Numbered from the stretch's first letter, positions 46,976 to 59,645 are shown. The stretch is 64,000 bases of DNA from Maratus speciosus (GCA_963932465.1 OZ010786.1:533885073-533949072), one strand, 5' to 3'. A program made the numbers and translations. The notes: a model not told the origin generated them from the sequence alone.

Positions 46976-47774
46976 TCAAGCCTAAGAACAAAAACGAAAT
47001 CAAACAAATACGCGTGGAAAATATGCGCAATAAACATATAAATTTAGATATGTATATGAAAACATAACAACCGACCTTAATTTTAAAGTATTCAATTACG
47101 TTTAGTAGTTGAAAATTAGATCAAAACAGCTAATTTTAGGTTTTTTAAAATTGTCTGAAAACAGCACGTGGTAGGCGGGTACTTCTAATCATATATAACG
47201 TCATTCTGATGAGCAGTATTTCAGCGGTAGATGGTGTCCCTTTCTGTAATTCACAGCAGAATGGCAACGGTCCATTTAAAGCGGAGGTCCAAATATGGCT
47301 ACCCTCCCTATAATGTTTTAAATGGTACATATGAAACATCTTATTTAAAAAAAATAATAAAATCTTTTAGCGTCGCTACAATCATCATGGAGGTAGTGAA
47401 GTATTTTAATTTACAATATTATATAAGCTGTTAAAATTTGTAATTTATCTTCCTTAATCAGTCACGAAAACAGAAGTGAGCTGTACCGACAGCATTTGAT
47501 CCGGATATGTGAACCTGAACTCACCAGTCAAATGCAAGTAGATGGCGCCTGGACTAAAGAATATTCCTATATTTCACGATAATACTATTCAATATTCTGT
47601 TATCGGGTTTGGATTTTTTGCATAAATACGGGATAGGTTCCCTTAGAAATGACCCCCTACCCGCCCATATCCCTCGTGTAGATAACAAGTCGTCATAAAC
47701 AACACCAACATTAGCAAATTAACGTGTTTTAGAGGCTATGAGGTCAGTACGGGGTTTCGTAATCGTAGCACATA
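46976..47774. other. Unassigned DNA with a less AT-rich segment
   Basis: The part from about 47150 to 47330 and from 47640 to 47700 is richer in GC than its surroundings. Opposed open frames (47145-47339 minus, 47231-47434 plus) overlap there without domain or splice evidence. Nothing is called. Confidence 0.35.
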
Positions 47775-48821
47775 CTGTCGTGGAAAAAAGTAAACACCCC
47801 CTATTATCTCCTCAACAAATTATTGTAGACGAAAGTTACTGGTACCGAACGATTGGAAATAAAGTCTACTTTTAAATGACGTATATAAAATTTGCTTAGG
47901 GGTCATCTACATATTAAAACGAATCCAAACTTCATTTTTATTAATGGCAATACCCAATTTTAACGAGATATTTCAAATCTTTCGTTCAAACTATGGCTAG
48001 ACACCAAATTTCAAATCATTTGAATAACAAGTGTTTAAATTATAAACATTCAAAATTTAGTGCTTCTAATGTTAAATTACATTTTCATATTTTTATTTAT
48101 AACTTCTGAAATTATGATCCTAATGTTTTAATTTTATGTGTAGCAATAATACTAATATACCCAAACATAAATACATTGAATTTACAATTTTTATAATTTT
48201 CTGATATAAATTATGAATTATGAAATTAATATTAAAAAATATATGAATTAAAACATACAATTTTTTTGATGGATTCAGATTTATTAATCCTGTTTCATGG
48301 AAATCCAACATTTCACATTTTATTTCCAAGTAGTTTTCAAATTATGCTTAAAAAACGGCAAAATGATTGATTAAGGGCTGTCTATGATAGAAGTGACTAA
48401 ATATTTTGAAATTTCTTATGCTATCCTGTAATCTAACTGGCTTAATTGACTGCTTAAGGTGCCTTGATCAAGAAGAGCTCTCTCTCGGTTAACAATGGAG
48501 TACCGAACTTCAATTTGGATACAACCCTTAAAATACGCTCCTTTTAAAATAATAAATTTCTCCGAAACTTATGGTACAAATTGCATAAAAATTTGCTTTT
48601 AGACTAATTGAAGGGTGTAGAGTTCATTTATGCTGTCGGAATTGTGTACTGCTATTGAAAAAAACAAAGTTATGGTTGGTTTTAAAATGTAGATGGCCCC
48701 CTAAACAAATATACATCATTCAAAAGTAGACTTTATTTCCAATCGTTCGTTACCAATGACTTTCTTCTACGATAATTTGTTGGGAGTTAATAGGGGTGTT
48801 TACTTTTTTTTCCCACGACTG
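47775..48821. mobile_element. Tc1/mariner-type MITE with ~170-bp inverted ends
   Basis: TA (47773-47774) precedes CTGTCGTGGAAAAAAGTAAA, and the inverted GGGAAAAAAAAGTAAACACC end with CCACGACTG is followed by TA (48822-48823). The arms match over about 170 bases, including CGATTGGAAATAAAGTCTAC. CAGTCGTG-type tips with TA duplications are typical of Tc1/mariner derivatives. No transposase sequence; the open frame 48120-48329 (minus) is low-complexity. Confidence 0.75.
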
Positions 48822-48976
48822 TACATTGCAGAGTTCCCTTGTAAAATGAAAAAAATATATATATATACTATTTTTAAAACCTTTGTAAAGGTTTATAAAT
48901 ATGCATTTTAAATTAAATGATACACGTATTTCTTTGAATAATTTGTTTTTATTTTTTTATCAGTTCTTTAACTTTT

Positions 48977-51096
48977 AGGTAGCTTTCTTTACAAAAAAGC
49001 TACCTATTGCAGCCGTTCGGAGGAAAGCGATTTCAAAACATTTTGGTATATTTTCATCGATCATGACCCCCAGACCCCGAAACCACCCTCCGTTCAAAAT
49101 TTATATATATATATATATATATATATATGACCTATGTCACACAGTAACTCCCGTAATTATGAACCGATTTCGATGTAATTCGGTGTGTACATAGTACATA
49201 CCAATGTCTCGACCGAGTTCGTTGGCCAGCTTCATCCGCCGTTTTGTTTCAAAATGGCGGCCATTTAAATTTTTTTAAAAAATTTAAAACTTGAAATGTG
49301 GTACCAAAAAATTAAAAATAGAAAAATATTTTTTTCTTATGTATTTGACCTTTATACAAAGATTCCGGAGCAGTTTTTATTTCGTCTATATCTTAAAAAA
49401 TGGCTGAGTTATAGCATTTTGAATTTCTAGCGTGGCTGACATTTTGAAACGTCCTGAAATTTGTCACGCGATAAAAGGCGTATTTATGAACCGATTTGGA
49501 TGTAATTCGGTGTGTACATAGTACATACCAATCTCTCGACCGAGTTCGTTGGCCAGCTTCATCCGCCATTTTGTTTCAAAATGGCGGCCATTTAATTTTT
49601 TTTTAAACTTAAAATTTGAAATGTGGTACCAAAAAATTGAAAATGGAAAAATATTTTTTCTTATGTATTTGACCTTTATACAAAGATTTCGGAGCAGTTT
49701 TTGTTTCGTCTATAACTTAAAAAATGGCTGAGTTATAGCATTTTGAATTTCTAGCGTGGCTGATATTTTGAAACGTTCTGAATTTTGTCACGCGATAAAA
49801 GGCGTATTTATTAACCGATTTGGATGTAACTTCGTTTATACATAGTACATACCAATGTCTCAACTGGGTTCGTTGGCCAGCTTCACCCGCCATCTTGTTT
49901 CAAAATGGCGGCCATTTAAAAAAATAAAAAAATAAAAAAATTTAAATGAGATACCAAAAAATTGGAAAATGAACAAGATTTTTTTTGTATGTGTTTGACC
50001 TTAATACAAAGATTCCGGAACAGTTTTTCTTTCGTCTATATCTTAAGAAATGGCTGAGTTATAGCATTTTGAATGTCTAGCGTGGCTGACATTTTGAAAC
50101 GTCCTGATTTTTCTCACGTAATAACAGGCGTATTTATGAACCGACTTGGATGTACCTTGGTGTGTACATAGTACATACAAATATCTCGACCGAGTTCGTT
50201 GGCCAGCTTCATCCGCCATCTTGTTTCAAAATGGCGGCCATTTAAAAAAATAAAAAAATAAAAAAATTTAAATGAGATACCAAAAAATTGGAAAATGAAA
50301 AAGATTTTTTTTGTATGTGTTTGACCTTAATACAAAGATTCCGGAACAGTTTTTCTTTCGTCTATATCTAAAAAAAAATGGCTGAGTAATAGCATTTTGA
50401 ATTTCTCTTGTGGCTGATATTTTAAAACGACCTGATTTTTGTCACGCGATAACAGGCGTATTTATGAACCTATTTGGATGTAACTTGGTCTGTACAAAGT
50501 ACCAATGTCTCGACCGAGTTCGTTGGCCAGCTTCATTCGCCATCTTGTTTCAAAAGGGTTGCCATTTAAAAAAAATTAAATTTAAAATTCAAAATGAGGT
50601 ATTAAAAATTTGGAAAATTAAAAAGATTTTTTTTATTTTTTTGTTTGTCTTCACCTTAAAAAATGGCTCAGATATAGCAGTTTCAATTTCTATTGTGGGT
50701 GACATTTTGAAAAATCTGATTTTTTGCATGCGACAGCACTCCTATATATAAACCGATTCCGATGTGAGTGAGCATGTGCACAGCAATTATTAAGGTCTCG
50801 ACCAAGTTCACTGCTTAGCTTCATCCACCATGTTGTCTTAAAATGACAGGCACTTTAAGAAATTGCCGAATTTGGCAGCCAAATATAAGTTACTTTAAAG
50901 AAAAGCAGCTTGGATAAAGCTGACTAATTTCGGGAAATTCTCATTCATTATATTGATAAAAATTAGTATTGAATCTCCTATATTCGGTTTCCACTAAATT
51001 GAGCTTCGTGTGTTTGCATGATATAAGTTGGTTTTTTTAAAATAAGGATTATGAAAGCTACCTCTTCCTCCCGGCACTGGCCGGAAGGACTTTTTT
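48977..51096 (+). mobile_element. Helentron-like non-autonomous element, copy 4
   Basis: Ends are identical in layout to copies 1 and 3 (AGGTAGCTTTCTTTACAAAA ... GAAAGCTACCTCTTCC, hairpin, T run). A long (TA)n tract lies at 49102-49128. Six inverted-site positions are recognisable near 49236, 49561, 49888, 50214, 50539 and 50827. The monomer that should follow the AAAAGGGTTGCC unit is missing: at about 50625-50645 the sequence jumps through a T-rich junction into the last monomer. Open frames at 49549 and 50410 fall within monomers. Confidence 0.75.
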
Positions 51097-51639
51097 AATT
51101 ATTTTGGAAGAAATCATTTTAAGCTACATTTTGTAATTATATGATTGTTACTACTTTTATGCAATAAAAATACATCATATTTGATACACTGACAAAATAA
51201 TTAGCCTCTATTTTTTTTCCCTTTTCTGTTTTATATACTCTAATAATTACATTTCACCACTAAAACGACTTTCGTATGGAAAATATATTCCATTTGGGAA
51301 TTATAAAATATGTATTCAGAAGGTTTTTCCTTACAATTTCGATTTATTTCAATTTTGTTTTATGATAGAACATTACTTGTCATCACGTAATATGGTCATT
51401 AAGATTTCTTAAATTACAAAAAGTTGTTTTTGAATATTTTTTAAGAAATAATATTATTACTAATTTTATGACAAAACAAATGTTCAATTTTAATATCGAA
51501 ATTTATATTTCCTATGGAATGCTATAAAACGTTATTGAATAAACTTCTTACATTAAAAATTGGATATTAAAAGGCTGGTTTTGAGAATTTTATGCAGACT
51601 TTTCAGTCGTTTAATGGATAAGGAAATCGAAATTATTTT
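51097..51639. other. AT-rich DNA between two related elements
   Basis: No gene or paired ends. A segment near 51480-51580 (ATTTTAATATCGAAA, GCTATAAAACGTTATTGAAT) recurs after the next element at about 52665-52740 (TTTTAATATCAAAA, GCTATAAAGCACTATTGAAT). The flanks of the element at 51640-52613 therefore carry a duplicated host sequence of about 250 bases. Confidence 0.5.
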
Positions 51640-52613
51640 AGGTAGATTTCGTAAGAAATACTACCTATTGCAGTCGTTACCATGGTGCGACTTTTGAAAA
51701 ATTCCTTCATAACTTTTCATTACATGACCCCAGGAACCCAAAACCACCCCCACCTAAAAAGTTTATATATATATATATATGTATGTATGTACTAAATTTT
51801 GTCCGCACGATAAATGTCGCAATTATGCACGGAACGTCTTCAAACTCGCCAACAACTTTAAGATGGCTAATTTCTCGGCGGGGATTGAAAATGAGCGAAA
51901 TCGGTCCAAGGGAATGGGAATGGGGAAGGTTAAAAATTTTGAATACCGTCTTAACATGATTCTGATAAAACCAGCTTTTACACAACAATGGCAGGAAAAA
52001 ATAAATATTTTTCGTTATAGCTGTTGCCAACAATTAAAAAAAAAGCAATAAAAATTGTCACCACAACAATTGCTTTTGTAATGCAATGTTTTCACGTGAA
52101 AAATTGAATATTACGTCATAAGTTTTCTAGAGCAAGATTTCTGCATGAAAATTCAAAATGAAATAAATAGTTTGACGAATTGAAAACAAATTGAATATTA
52201 CGTCATAAGTTTTCTAGAGCAAGAATTCTGCATGAAAATTCAAAATGAAATAAATAGTTTGACGAATTAAAAAAAACAACAAAATATTGCGTCATATAGA
52301 AAATATAATGGACCACAGCAGGTGAACATGTAACGTCATGTGAGTTTGAAGAAACGTATGGAAATATTAACATGTTTTAACACTTTGAGGTTCTCTGAAT
52401 TTGATTTAACAATTTTTAAACCTATTCCATATACATGCGTGTGTGTATTTGTGTATATTAGAATTTTCACAAAATGTTTAGCTCCCTAGAGCTCATTCTT
52501 AGCGAAGGAACTGGGTTTATCTTTAATCTTGATTTAAGTTTTGTTGGTGAATTTAGTTCTTAACTTCGAAATCTACCTCCGCCTGTAGGCCCGAGCCGGC
52601 AGGGATTTTTTTT
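51640..52613 (+). mobile_element. Divergent, shorter member of the Helentron-like family
   Basis: AGGTAGATTTCGTAAGAAAT folds back on TACTACCT, and the inverted GAAATCTACCTCCGCCTG is followed by GAGCCGGCAGGGA and a T run. The text after the left end (ATTGCAGTCGTT, CATGACCCCAGGAACCCAAA) matches the first 120 bases of the large family, including the (TA)n tract. Instead of 325-bp monomers it holds two copies of a roughly 88-base unit (52107-52280) containing GAATATTACGTCATAAGTTT. It is a good candidate for a sister family with a replaced interior. Confidence 0.7.
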
Positions 52614-53522
52614 ACTAATATTTCAATAACCATTATTGTTACTATTTTTATGATGCACCAAATGGTAAATTTTAATATCAAAAATCATACTTTCGATGGA
52701 AATGCTATAAAGCACTATTGAATGAAACTTCTTACATTAAAAAGAATGGAAATTAAAAGGCTGATTTTTAGAATTTTATACAGGCTTTACCATCTTTCAA
52801 GAGGAAAAGGAAATTCAATATAATAATTTGAATGAAGCGCAAATGAAACAAAATTATCAGGTACATGGAAATAAATATTAAGAAAGGTAATATCGGTATG
52901 TTCAGAGTGCGATCCACTTGTCGATTCTGTCGAACAAAGTAAAAAAAAAAGAGGCCTGTGAGTAACATATAAACTATCATAAAAGTATTTGGTAGTAACA
53001 GTTCATTTGAAGAGGCACATACAACAGTTTTAGTCATACGAAAGGAATTATGCAAAAAAATAGAAGAGTTTACAAAAAAGTTTTAATCCGACAACGATAA
53101 AATATGTTCAGCAGTCCGGACGAGCGAAAAAGGAGGGAGCAATGGATTTCGTGAACACTGTTAAATAAATAAACATATTTGAGAATCCAGCCGTTCAGAC
53201 ACAAAGATGTAAGTAAAACTTTTTTATATATATATTTAGATTGATGCGAATTAAACATAAAATAAAACTTCTGCTAGAACACCCGACCAAGATATATTCA
53301 GTTATTAACACACAATGTTAAATCAAGACGTTTTCACTATTCCAAACTAGTGCATGCTAACATAAAATGAACGCTCAAATAAAATGAACGTATATGAACT
53401 TTGAGAGGGAAATATACAGTTTTCGTCCATACTCCATATTTTAACATGTTTTCTTTACATAATTTTGAGCCAAAATTTACTTTGTTGTAATGCATTACCC
53501 TTTCGATTCCTCTATTAATATA

Positions 53523-54562
53523 CAGGGTGTCCGGTCTCAACGGTGTCCAATGGCTAATTCCTAAACCGTTAGTCATAGACATATAGTTCCAAATACAAAA
53601 ATGTTTTAAATTAGGTAAAGAAACATTTTAAAAGCGATTTGGGTCAATAAAAACATTTCTTAAAAAATTACGAAATTTAAATTTTTATACGGTCCCCCGG
53701 TCTTATAAGTTATATTTAGTAATTTTTTCCTATTACACTGACAAGTAAGACAAAAAAAGTCCCATTCATATAACGCTAAAATTGAGCGAGTTATGAAACT
53801 TTAAAAATGCATGACTTATGCCACTTTTCTACTCTGAAAACAAATGAGTTCGGCTTGGCTTTGAGGGATCATATACCAAGTGTTTAAAGTATTCGCAGAT
53901 CTTACTTCATGTGTATCTGCGCTTCGAAAAAAATCCTACAAGTATTATGATTAAGTCTCAAATTGGCTAAAATAACATATGTTTTATTTTGTTAAGATTT
54001 GAGACTGTTTCTCTTATGATTTCTTTTAACAAAAATTATGTTTTTTTATAAGTTTTTATGTTACTTCAACAATCGTATGTATGTTTTTCCAGTTCATAAT
54101 TTGTACACGAACTTTTAAATATCCGATCCATAAATAACCCACTTTTAAATATCCGATCGAGATTGCATTTTACATACTGGCGGAAATCCGATAACAATCT
54201 AATGTTATTAAGATTTTCGGTGGTTACCATTTATACTTATTTTACAGGATAACACAAAAAAATTCGGATAAATTTCTGCCAAAGAGTTTAAGAAAAAGTT
54301 TTAGATTAGATAATACAAGACTGCGATTGTTGGGTTTTTTAACTTTTATGTATTTTTTAGCACTGAATCCAAAAATTACCTTAATTTTTAACCATCATGT
54401 CAGGATATTTCGCAAATCATAAATTTTCAAATTTAAAGAATAACAAAAATCGAATACTATAAAGTAGAGGAGATGGTTGTGTTTTTTATCTTTTGATAAT
54501 TGATTTTTACGCACTTTTTAGCACTGAATCTGAAAATGACCTTCATTTTTAACCATCACGTT

Positions 54563-54605
<43 letters not shown>

Positions 54606-55509
54606 CTTTTGCAAATCGCAAATGTGTAAGTTATAATATAGCGAAAATCTCATACTATAAAACATATGTAAAACATTTTTCATTTTATTTTATTAAAAAA
54701 ATTATTCGATATTTTTGCTTATCCGGGAATTCTTACAGCTAAACATCTGAGTGGTCCGATGAGATGGGGGAGGAAATTCAATTTTAACGTTGAACTTCTT
54801 AACTTTGAAATTTACAATTTTCGAAAAATCCTGATATGATAGTTAAAAATGAAGGTCATTTTCGGATTCAGTGCTAAAAAATACATACAAATCAATTTTC
54901 AAAAGCTAAAAAACATGTCACAACCCAAAATTTGAAAGACAGTTTAGTCTAACAGCATTTTAAAATATGTATCATTTCGTAAAGAAATGAATCTGTTATT
55001 TTTCATCCTTTTATTTAACAAAAAAAACTGTTATTTTTGTCCTCTTATAATGTTCAGTACAAATTGTACATTTTGCAGTAATATGTCAGAATTATTAAAG
55101 ATTTCAAATTTATATTGCAATGTTAATTTTACTCCCAAACATTTTTTTTTTTATATCTGACGAAATTATATTTCAACAAAAATTATGAATGACCCCCAAT
55201 TTGCAGCAAAAAATATGCTCCAACTTTAAACAGCTATTACTCGGTCAATTTTAATCGTAGAATAACGGGACTTTTTTTGTATTACTTGGCAGTGTAAAAG
55301 GAAAATTTCACTAAATATAACTTATAGGACCGGGGGACCGTACAAAAATTTAAATTTCGTATTTTTTTTTAAGAAATGTTTTTATTGACCCATATCGCTT
55401 TTAAAATATTTCTTTACCTGATTTAAAACATTTTTGTAATTGGAACTATATGTCTATGACTAACGGTTTAGGAATTAGCCATTGGACACCGTTGAGACCG
55501 GACACCCTG
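53523..55509 (+). mobile_element. Tc1/mariner-related DNA transposon with long inverted ends, copy 2
   Basis: The ends match the element at 7203-9404 (CAGGGTGTCCGGTCTCAACG and its inverse), with TA at 53521-53522 and 55510-55511. Inverted similarity runs about 300 bases on each side. The centre has no transposase. It holds repeated blocks around TTTTTAGCACTGAATC (about 54355 and 54515, direct) and an inverted one near 54870 (GATTCAGTGCTAAAAAATAC), a nested inverted repeat. A poly(T) of about 40 bases lies at 54567-54605. Confidence 0.8.
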
Positions 55510-55524
55510 TATAGTATATTATAT

Positions 55525-55774
55525 GAGGGGATTTATTATAATAAACCAAGTCTATTTTGAAAATGCGACAGTCTAATTAAAAGGTGCATAGAATTTGTTT
55601 TATCTAGTCCAACAATAAATCAAGTCTATTTTCACATGCTTTCTCATATGTGTCATCTGTTTACAAACTTCGTTTACAGTAGGATTGGATAAAACAGGTT
55701 TTATGCACATTCTAAATGGGCTATCTCATTTTTTTTTCAAAATGGACTTTGTCTACTATTGTTGTGAGCCCCTC
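55525..55774. mobile_element. 250-bp MITE with GAGGGG ends
   Basis: GAGGGGATTTATTATAATA at the left and TGTTGTGAGCCCCTC at the right are inverted, with similarity for about 90 bases (AAGTCTATTTTGAAAATG against CATTTTTTTTTCAAAATGGACTT; AAAGGTGCATAGAA against its inverse). ATAT on both sides could be a target duplication or part of the ends. No gene. Confidence 0.6.
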
Positions 55775-56259
55775 ATATATGACTGCCGGTGAAAGTGTGA
55801 GTTATAAATAATCCGATCTGAAATTGATTTATGCCAACTTTAGCTAAATATCTATATTTATGTTTAATCAGAGCGGTAAAAGACTTTTTTCGGCCATCAG
55901 TAATACTGTAATGAATTACACACAATTCAAGGAAGCTACGCAACTGTATAAGTGGGTATTTAAAACTGTCAATTTATACACTATAAACAATTAACAGTCG
56001 TCGAATTTTATGAAATGTCTATATTTTATACAACTACAAACGCAATTTGTTAATTTTCTTGTATAGATAATTCGCGAAATATCGACAATACCTTTAATAA
56101 GAGAAGAAAATGTGGTAACATATTTTCTAAAACCTATTCACTGTTTCATATGTACAATCAATGTTTTAAATATTTATACAATTTATTTAATACAAGGAAT
56201 CACTTTATATATTATATATATGCAGAAGTAAATTGTATATAACAGTGATAATATATGTT

Positions 56260-56710
56260 CCGGGTGTCCAAAAAATGATAGATGGATTTTGAAATTCAAT
56301 AACTTGCAAACGGTGATATATATTAAAAAAAAATGCACGAGTGTTATGTAAGGTGTTAGGAGTTTTTATGCTGCGATTCTCAGTTTTAGTTACAAATAGC
56401 ATCGATAGATGGCGCTGCAATCAATAAACACTAAATTCAGGCTCCATTTTTTGGCCTCTTCCTTCTTTCATGCGAAAAAAGGAGATTAAAATATATTGAA
56501 TGGATCTCGAGGTACCAAAAATCGGGTCTGGACTGAACAACTATTGCTCTCAGTACCATCTATTGTTTGCAATTCGAACTAAAATCAAGAATCACAATAA
56601 AAAAACTTCTGGCATCATACATAACCCTCCTCCAAGAATTTTTTTAATACCTGTCACCGTTTGCATGTTATTGAATTTTAAAATCCGTCAGTCATTTTTG
56701 GGACACCCAG
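56260..56710. mobile_element. 450-bp MITE with GGGTGTCC ends
   Basis: CCGGGTGTCCAAAAAATGAT and the inverted ATTTTTGGGACACCCAG close the element. The arms match over about 180 bases, including AATTCAATAACTTGCAAACG. TA follows the right end (56711-56712); the left flank TATATG is ambiguous. The overlapping small open frames in opposite strands (56205-56420, 56500-56721) are the two arms read in the same sense and are not genes. Confidence 0.65.
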
Positions 56711-56799
56711 TATATAAATAAAAGATTTAGATATACTAAACTTATATACACTTATACATTTATATATACTAATATATAAGTGTAAATGGTGATGTCCAA

Positions 56800-56802
56800 A
56801 AT

Positions 56803-56839
<37 letters not shown>
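56800..56839. repeat. Poly(T) tract, about 38 bases
   Basis: An uninterrupted T run, with no retroelement body recognised beside it. Confidence 0.9.
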
Positions 56840-56840
<1 letters not shown>

Positions 56841-57241
56841 TAATATTCAAATAATAAGAGAATGCTAAAATCATACGAACTTGAATTTCATTCATTGAAG
56901 ACATTTAAATATACAATAAGTTATGACTAGCCTATTCAAACGTACCAGAATTAACACTTGGAATATTTGTTTATGCAATATATCTAGATCATCCTAATTA
57001 GGCCAATTAATACAGCCAATTTTTTTTTTTTTATTGACAGTTTCCGTGCCAATGCTTTATGAATGATGGAAAAATAAGAGACTGACTCTTTTCTGATTTT
57101 AGAACTATAAAGGATTTGTGTTCGTGCTCGTGCTCGTAATCCGTGAATTTGGCTTTTAATCGCATGCTTTCAAATCATAGACTATATTAAATACAAGAGA
57201 GTTCGTCAGTTATATCACGTGTATCAGATGTGAAATAAGGG

Positions 57242-57411
57242 CAGTGGTGGAAAATTGGCGCAGACGCGGAGCCTATTGACACAACAAATTTTTTAAAGTT
57301 CCCTTCACCTTATGAAAAACTCAGAAATTCCATCATTAGATAAGCCGAAAAAAGCTGCTAAAATTTAGTGGTGTCAATAGCCTCCTCCTCTGCGCCAATT
57401 TTCCACCGCTG
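57242..57411. mobile_element. 170-bp MITE with CAGTGGTGGAAAA ends (hAT-like)
   Basis: CAGTGGTGGAAAATTGGCGC and its inverse GCGCCAATTTTCCACCGCTG bound the element; the arms also share GCCTATTGACAC and its inverse. CAG...CTG-type tips are common in hAT elements. An 8-base duplication is not clear (AATAAGGG at the left, AAAGGGTG at the right). Confidence 0.65.
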
Positions 57412-57654
57412 AAAGGGTGTTATCTAAATCAAATCCTACATATATACAACTGCATATATAAACAATCATAAAAGCACATAAGGTTTTTTTTTTTCTTTGT
57501 TGTTTATAATATTTGAAACAAATCTCATTTTTTGAAGAACGAATTGCGCTAAAATTTTTTTAAAAGCCTCAGCGCCCATATACTGGAAAAGTACATATAA
57601 TTCATTTCTACAGGAACATAGAGTTTATGGACGTAGCCGCAATAATTATTTTTA

Positions 57655-57745
57655 AAGAGATAGTAAATAATATATAATGAAATAATAAATAGTAAATAAT
57701 AAATAATAAGTAATGAAATAATAAATAATAAATAATAATAAATCT
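57655..57745. repeat. (TAATAAA)n-like microsatellite
   Basis: AATAATAAAT and related units repeat over about 90 bases. The minus-strand open frame across it (57549-57755) is a product of the repeat. Confidence 0.8.
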
Positions 57746-57957
57746 CATTACACATAAATTAACTTTTTAATTTACTAGTAGAGTATTTTTTAAGTTATTC
57801 GGATTGTATATCTAAATAGACCCCAATACGTCTTCACCATAAGAGAATAAAAAAAAGGTCAAGTGAATTGTTTAAGATTCATTTTTTAAGAAACATTTGA
57901 AGTAGGAATTTATGGCCAAATTAGAAATAGGTAGGTATATTGCTTATTTTAACGGAT

Positions 57958-57958
<1 letters not shown>

Positions 57959-58007
<49 letters not shown>
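57959..58007. repeat. Poly(T) tract, about 49 bases
   Basis: The longest homopolymer in the window. No retroelement body was recognised on either side. The next 550 bases hold no feature. Confidence 0.9.
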
Positions 58008-58011
<4 letters not shown>

Positions 58012-58559
58012 ACTTATGCATTATAACACTTTCTTTGTTTTCTTAAGCTGAATAAAACTGCGCGTTAAGTACAGTCCTCATCATAATGTTATTACCTCGT
58101 GATTCTATTCAAAGTACAAAAATAATTTTAGGTATTAGCTGATCAAATTCAGTCCTAGACATACAACTATTTAATTAACGATGATACAGATGTTTAAAAA
58201 ACGTAACGTTTCAAGTACTGAATAATTCATACTAAGCAAGAAATACAAAATATACATGCACGATTTCATTGGATGCGAAAAAAAATTAAATATGCAACGA
58301 CCGTATATTGATTAACGGCAGCATTGTAAAAAAAAAGACAAATGTCTGGAGAAATATAACAGAATTCCAAATGTAAATATACAATGACCTATAACTTGTA
58401 AACTAAGATTTCAAAACGTTTTCTTTATTTTTGGAAACATCACAAAATAATCCATTATCTACATTAAATGAAGCATTTTTAAAACACAGTTTATTTTCTG
58501 CCAAGGATTATTGGAAACAGCTCCAATAATTATTTATTGGGTATTTACCAGCTTTCTCA

Positions 58560-59645
58560 ACCTCTAACGTAGTTTTTTTTGTGATACTACCAATTCTCAA
58601 ATAAATTTCTTTATGTTATACGGCCATGTTGTACAGATAAACATGATAATTAAACAGCATTAACATTAACATTAAAATTAATTATAAACTGTGACTCTTG
58701 CACGTATAAATTCAGTTACTCAACTGAAAAAAATGATTGAGAAGTCATAACGAATATTCTTGCTGAAATCAATCTTGTTGAAAAAAATTGATTAATAGAC
58801 GATAAAACTTCCCAGAAAAGTTCCAAAAATCAGTGGCAGGAAAACAAATTTTGTTTTTTTAAATAACTTTTAATACATGGAAAATAAAATAAGATTTCTT
58901 AAGAGAAAGTACGCTATATTTAATCTTGGGTAACACGAGCTGTTGTACAGTATATGGCCATTCATCACCGGACACTTTAAATTTTAGCCATTTTGCCGAA
59001 TATTTAGACATATACTTCTCAGATTCTTCTGGAATTTTAGGACAAAAAAGAACAAGTTTGACCTCATATTTATCAACGTCGATTTGATAAGGGTGACATA
59101 TAGAGAGACAACAAAAAATCAATGAAAAAAAATAATACTTGGGATCACCCTGTAAATTAAAATACACGAAATAATCTATCGCTGCAGAATACAAATTTGT
59201 GGATACTGTGCAACATGTTCACTGATTTTGTAAGAATATCACGTATATTCTTTATATAGCGATTTTTTTTAAGTTCAGAAAATCCATGCATGTTTTTAGT
59301 TTGTATCACGCAGAGTTTTCAACCAAATTGAACGCCAGTTTCAGGAAAATTGTCAAAATGTCGTTGAAACAATACAGTGCAATCGTAATATAAATGTATT
59401 AATATTTTATGAAATATGAGCAGTTGTATGAAATTTTTTTTATCTGCGCATGCTCGAACGATAACAAAGATTGTTTTACATAATTTAATAGTCAACTCGG
59501 TGGAGCAACTCATAAATAATCTTCTCAAATATCGTGAGAATTCGGAAAGATTTCGTCGATAGAGTGAGCTGATTTTTAGTTGTTCTCTAAAGCAGCTGAG
59601 AGATTTTCAACAAATTATCAATTTTCTTTTTTTATTTTTTTATAT
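58560..59645 (+). repeat. Local repeat unit U1 (~1.1 kb)
   Basis: First of four related units. It runs from TACCAATTCTCAAATAAATT to a tail after TCTCTAAAGCAGCTGA. It contains AAATAAATTTCTTTATGTT, CTTGGGATCACCCTGTAAA and ATCTGCGCATGC markers that recur in the other units. Spacing to U2 is about 1.13 kb, a direct tandem duplication. Ends and mobility are unclear: no inverted terminal repeats were found for the unit itself. Confidence 0.7.
58944..59086 (-). pseudogene. Repeat-borne peptide segment conserved in three units (unknown family)
   Basis: Within a 111-residue minus-strand open frame (58859-59194), the part starting QIDVDKYEVKLVLF and passing through ESEKYMSKYSAKWLKFKV is also readable in the two neighbouring units, where stops have entered. 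In U2 (60192 down to about 60055, minus) it reads QIDIAKYEVIPVNFN. In U3 (61492-61630, plus) it reads QIDIDKYEVIPVLFNPEIP. Most differences keep similar residues. I do not recognise the family. The flanking part of the open frame is poorly conserved, so only this segment may have coded. Confidence 0.3.

Noticed and set aside
56500..56721. Plus-strand 73-residue frame and its minus-strand neighbour (56205-56420)
   Set aside because: They are the two inverted arms of one MITE read in the same sense; similar peptides arise from the repeat.
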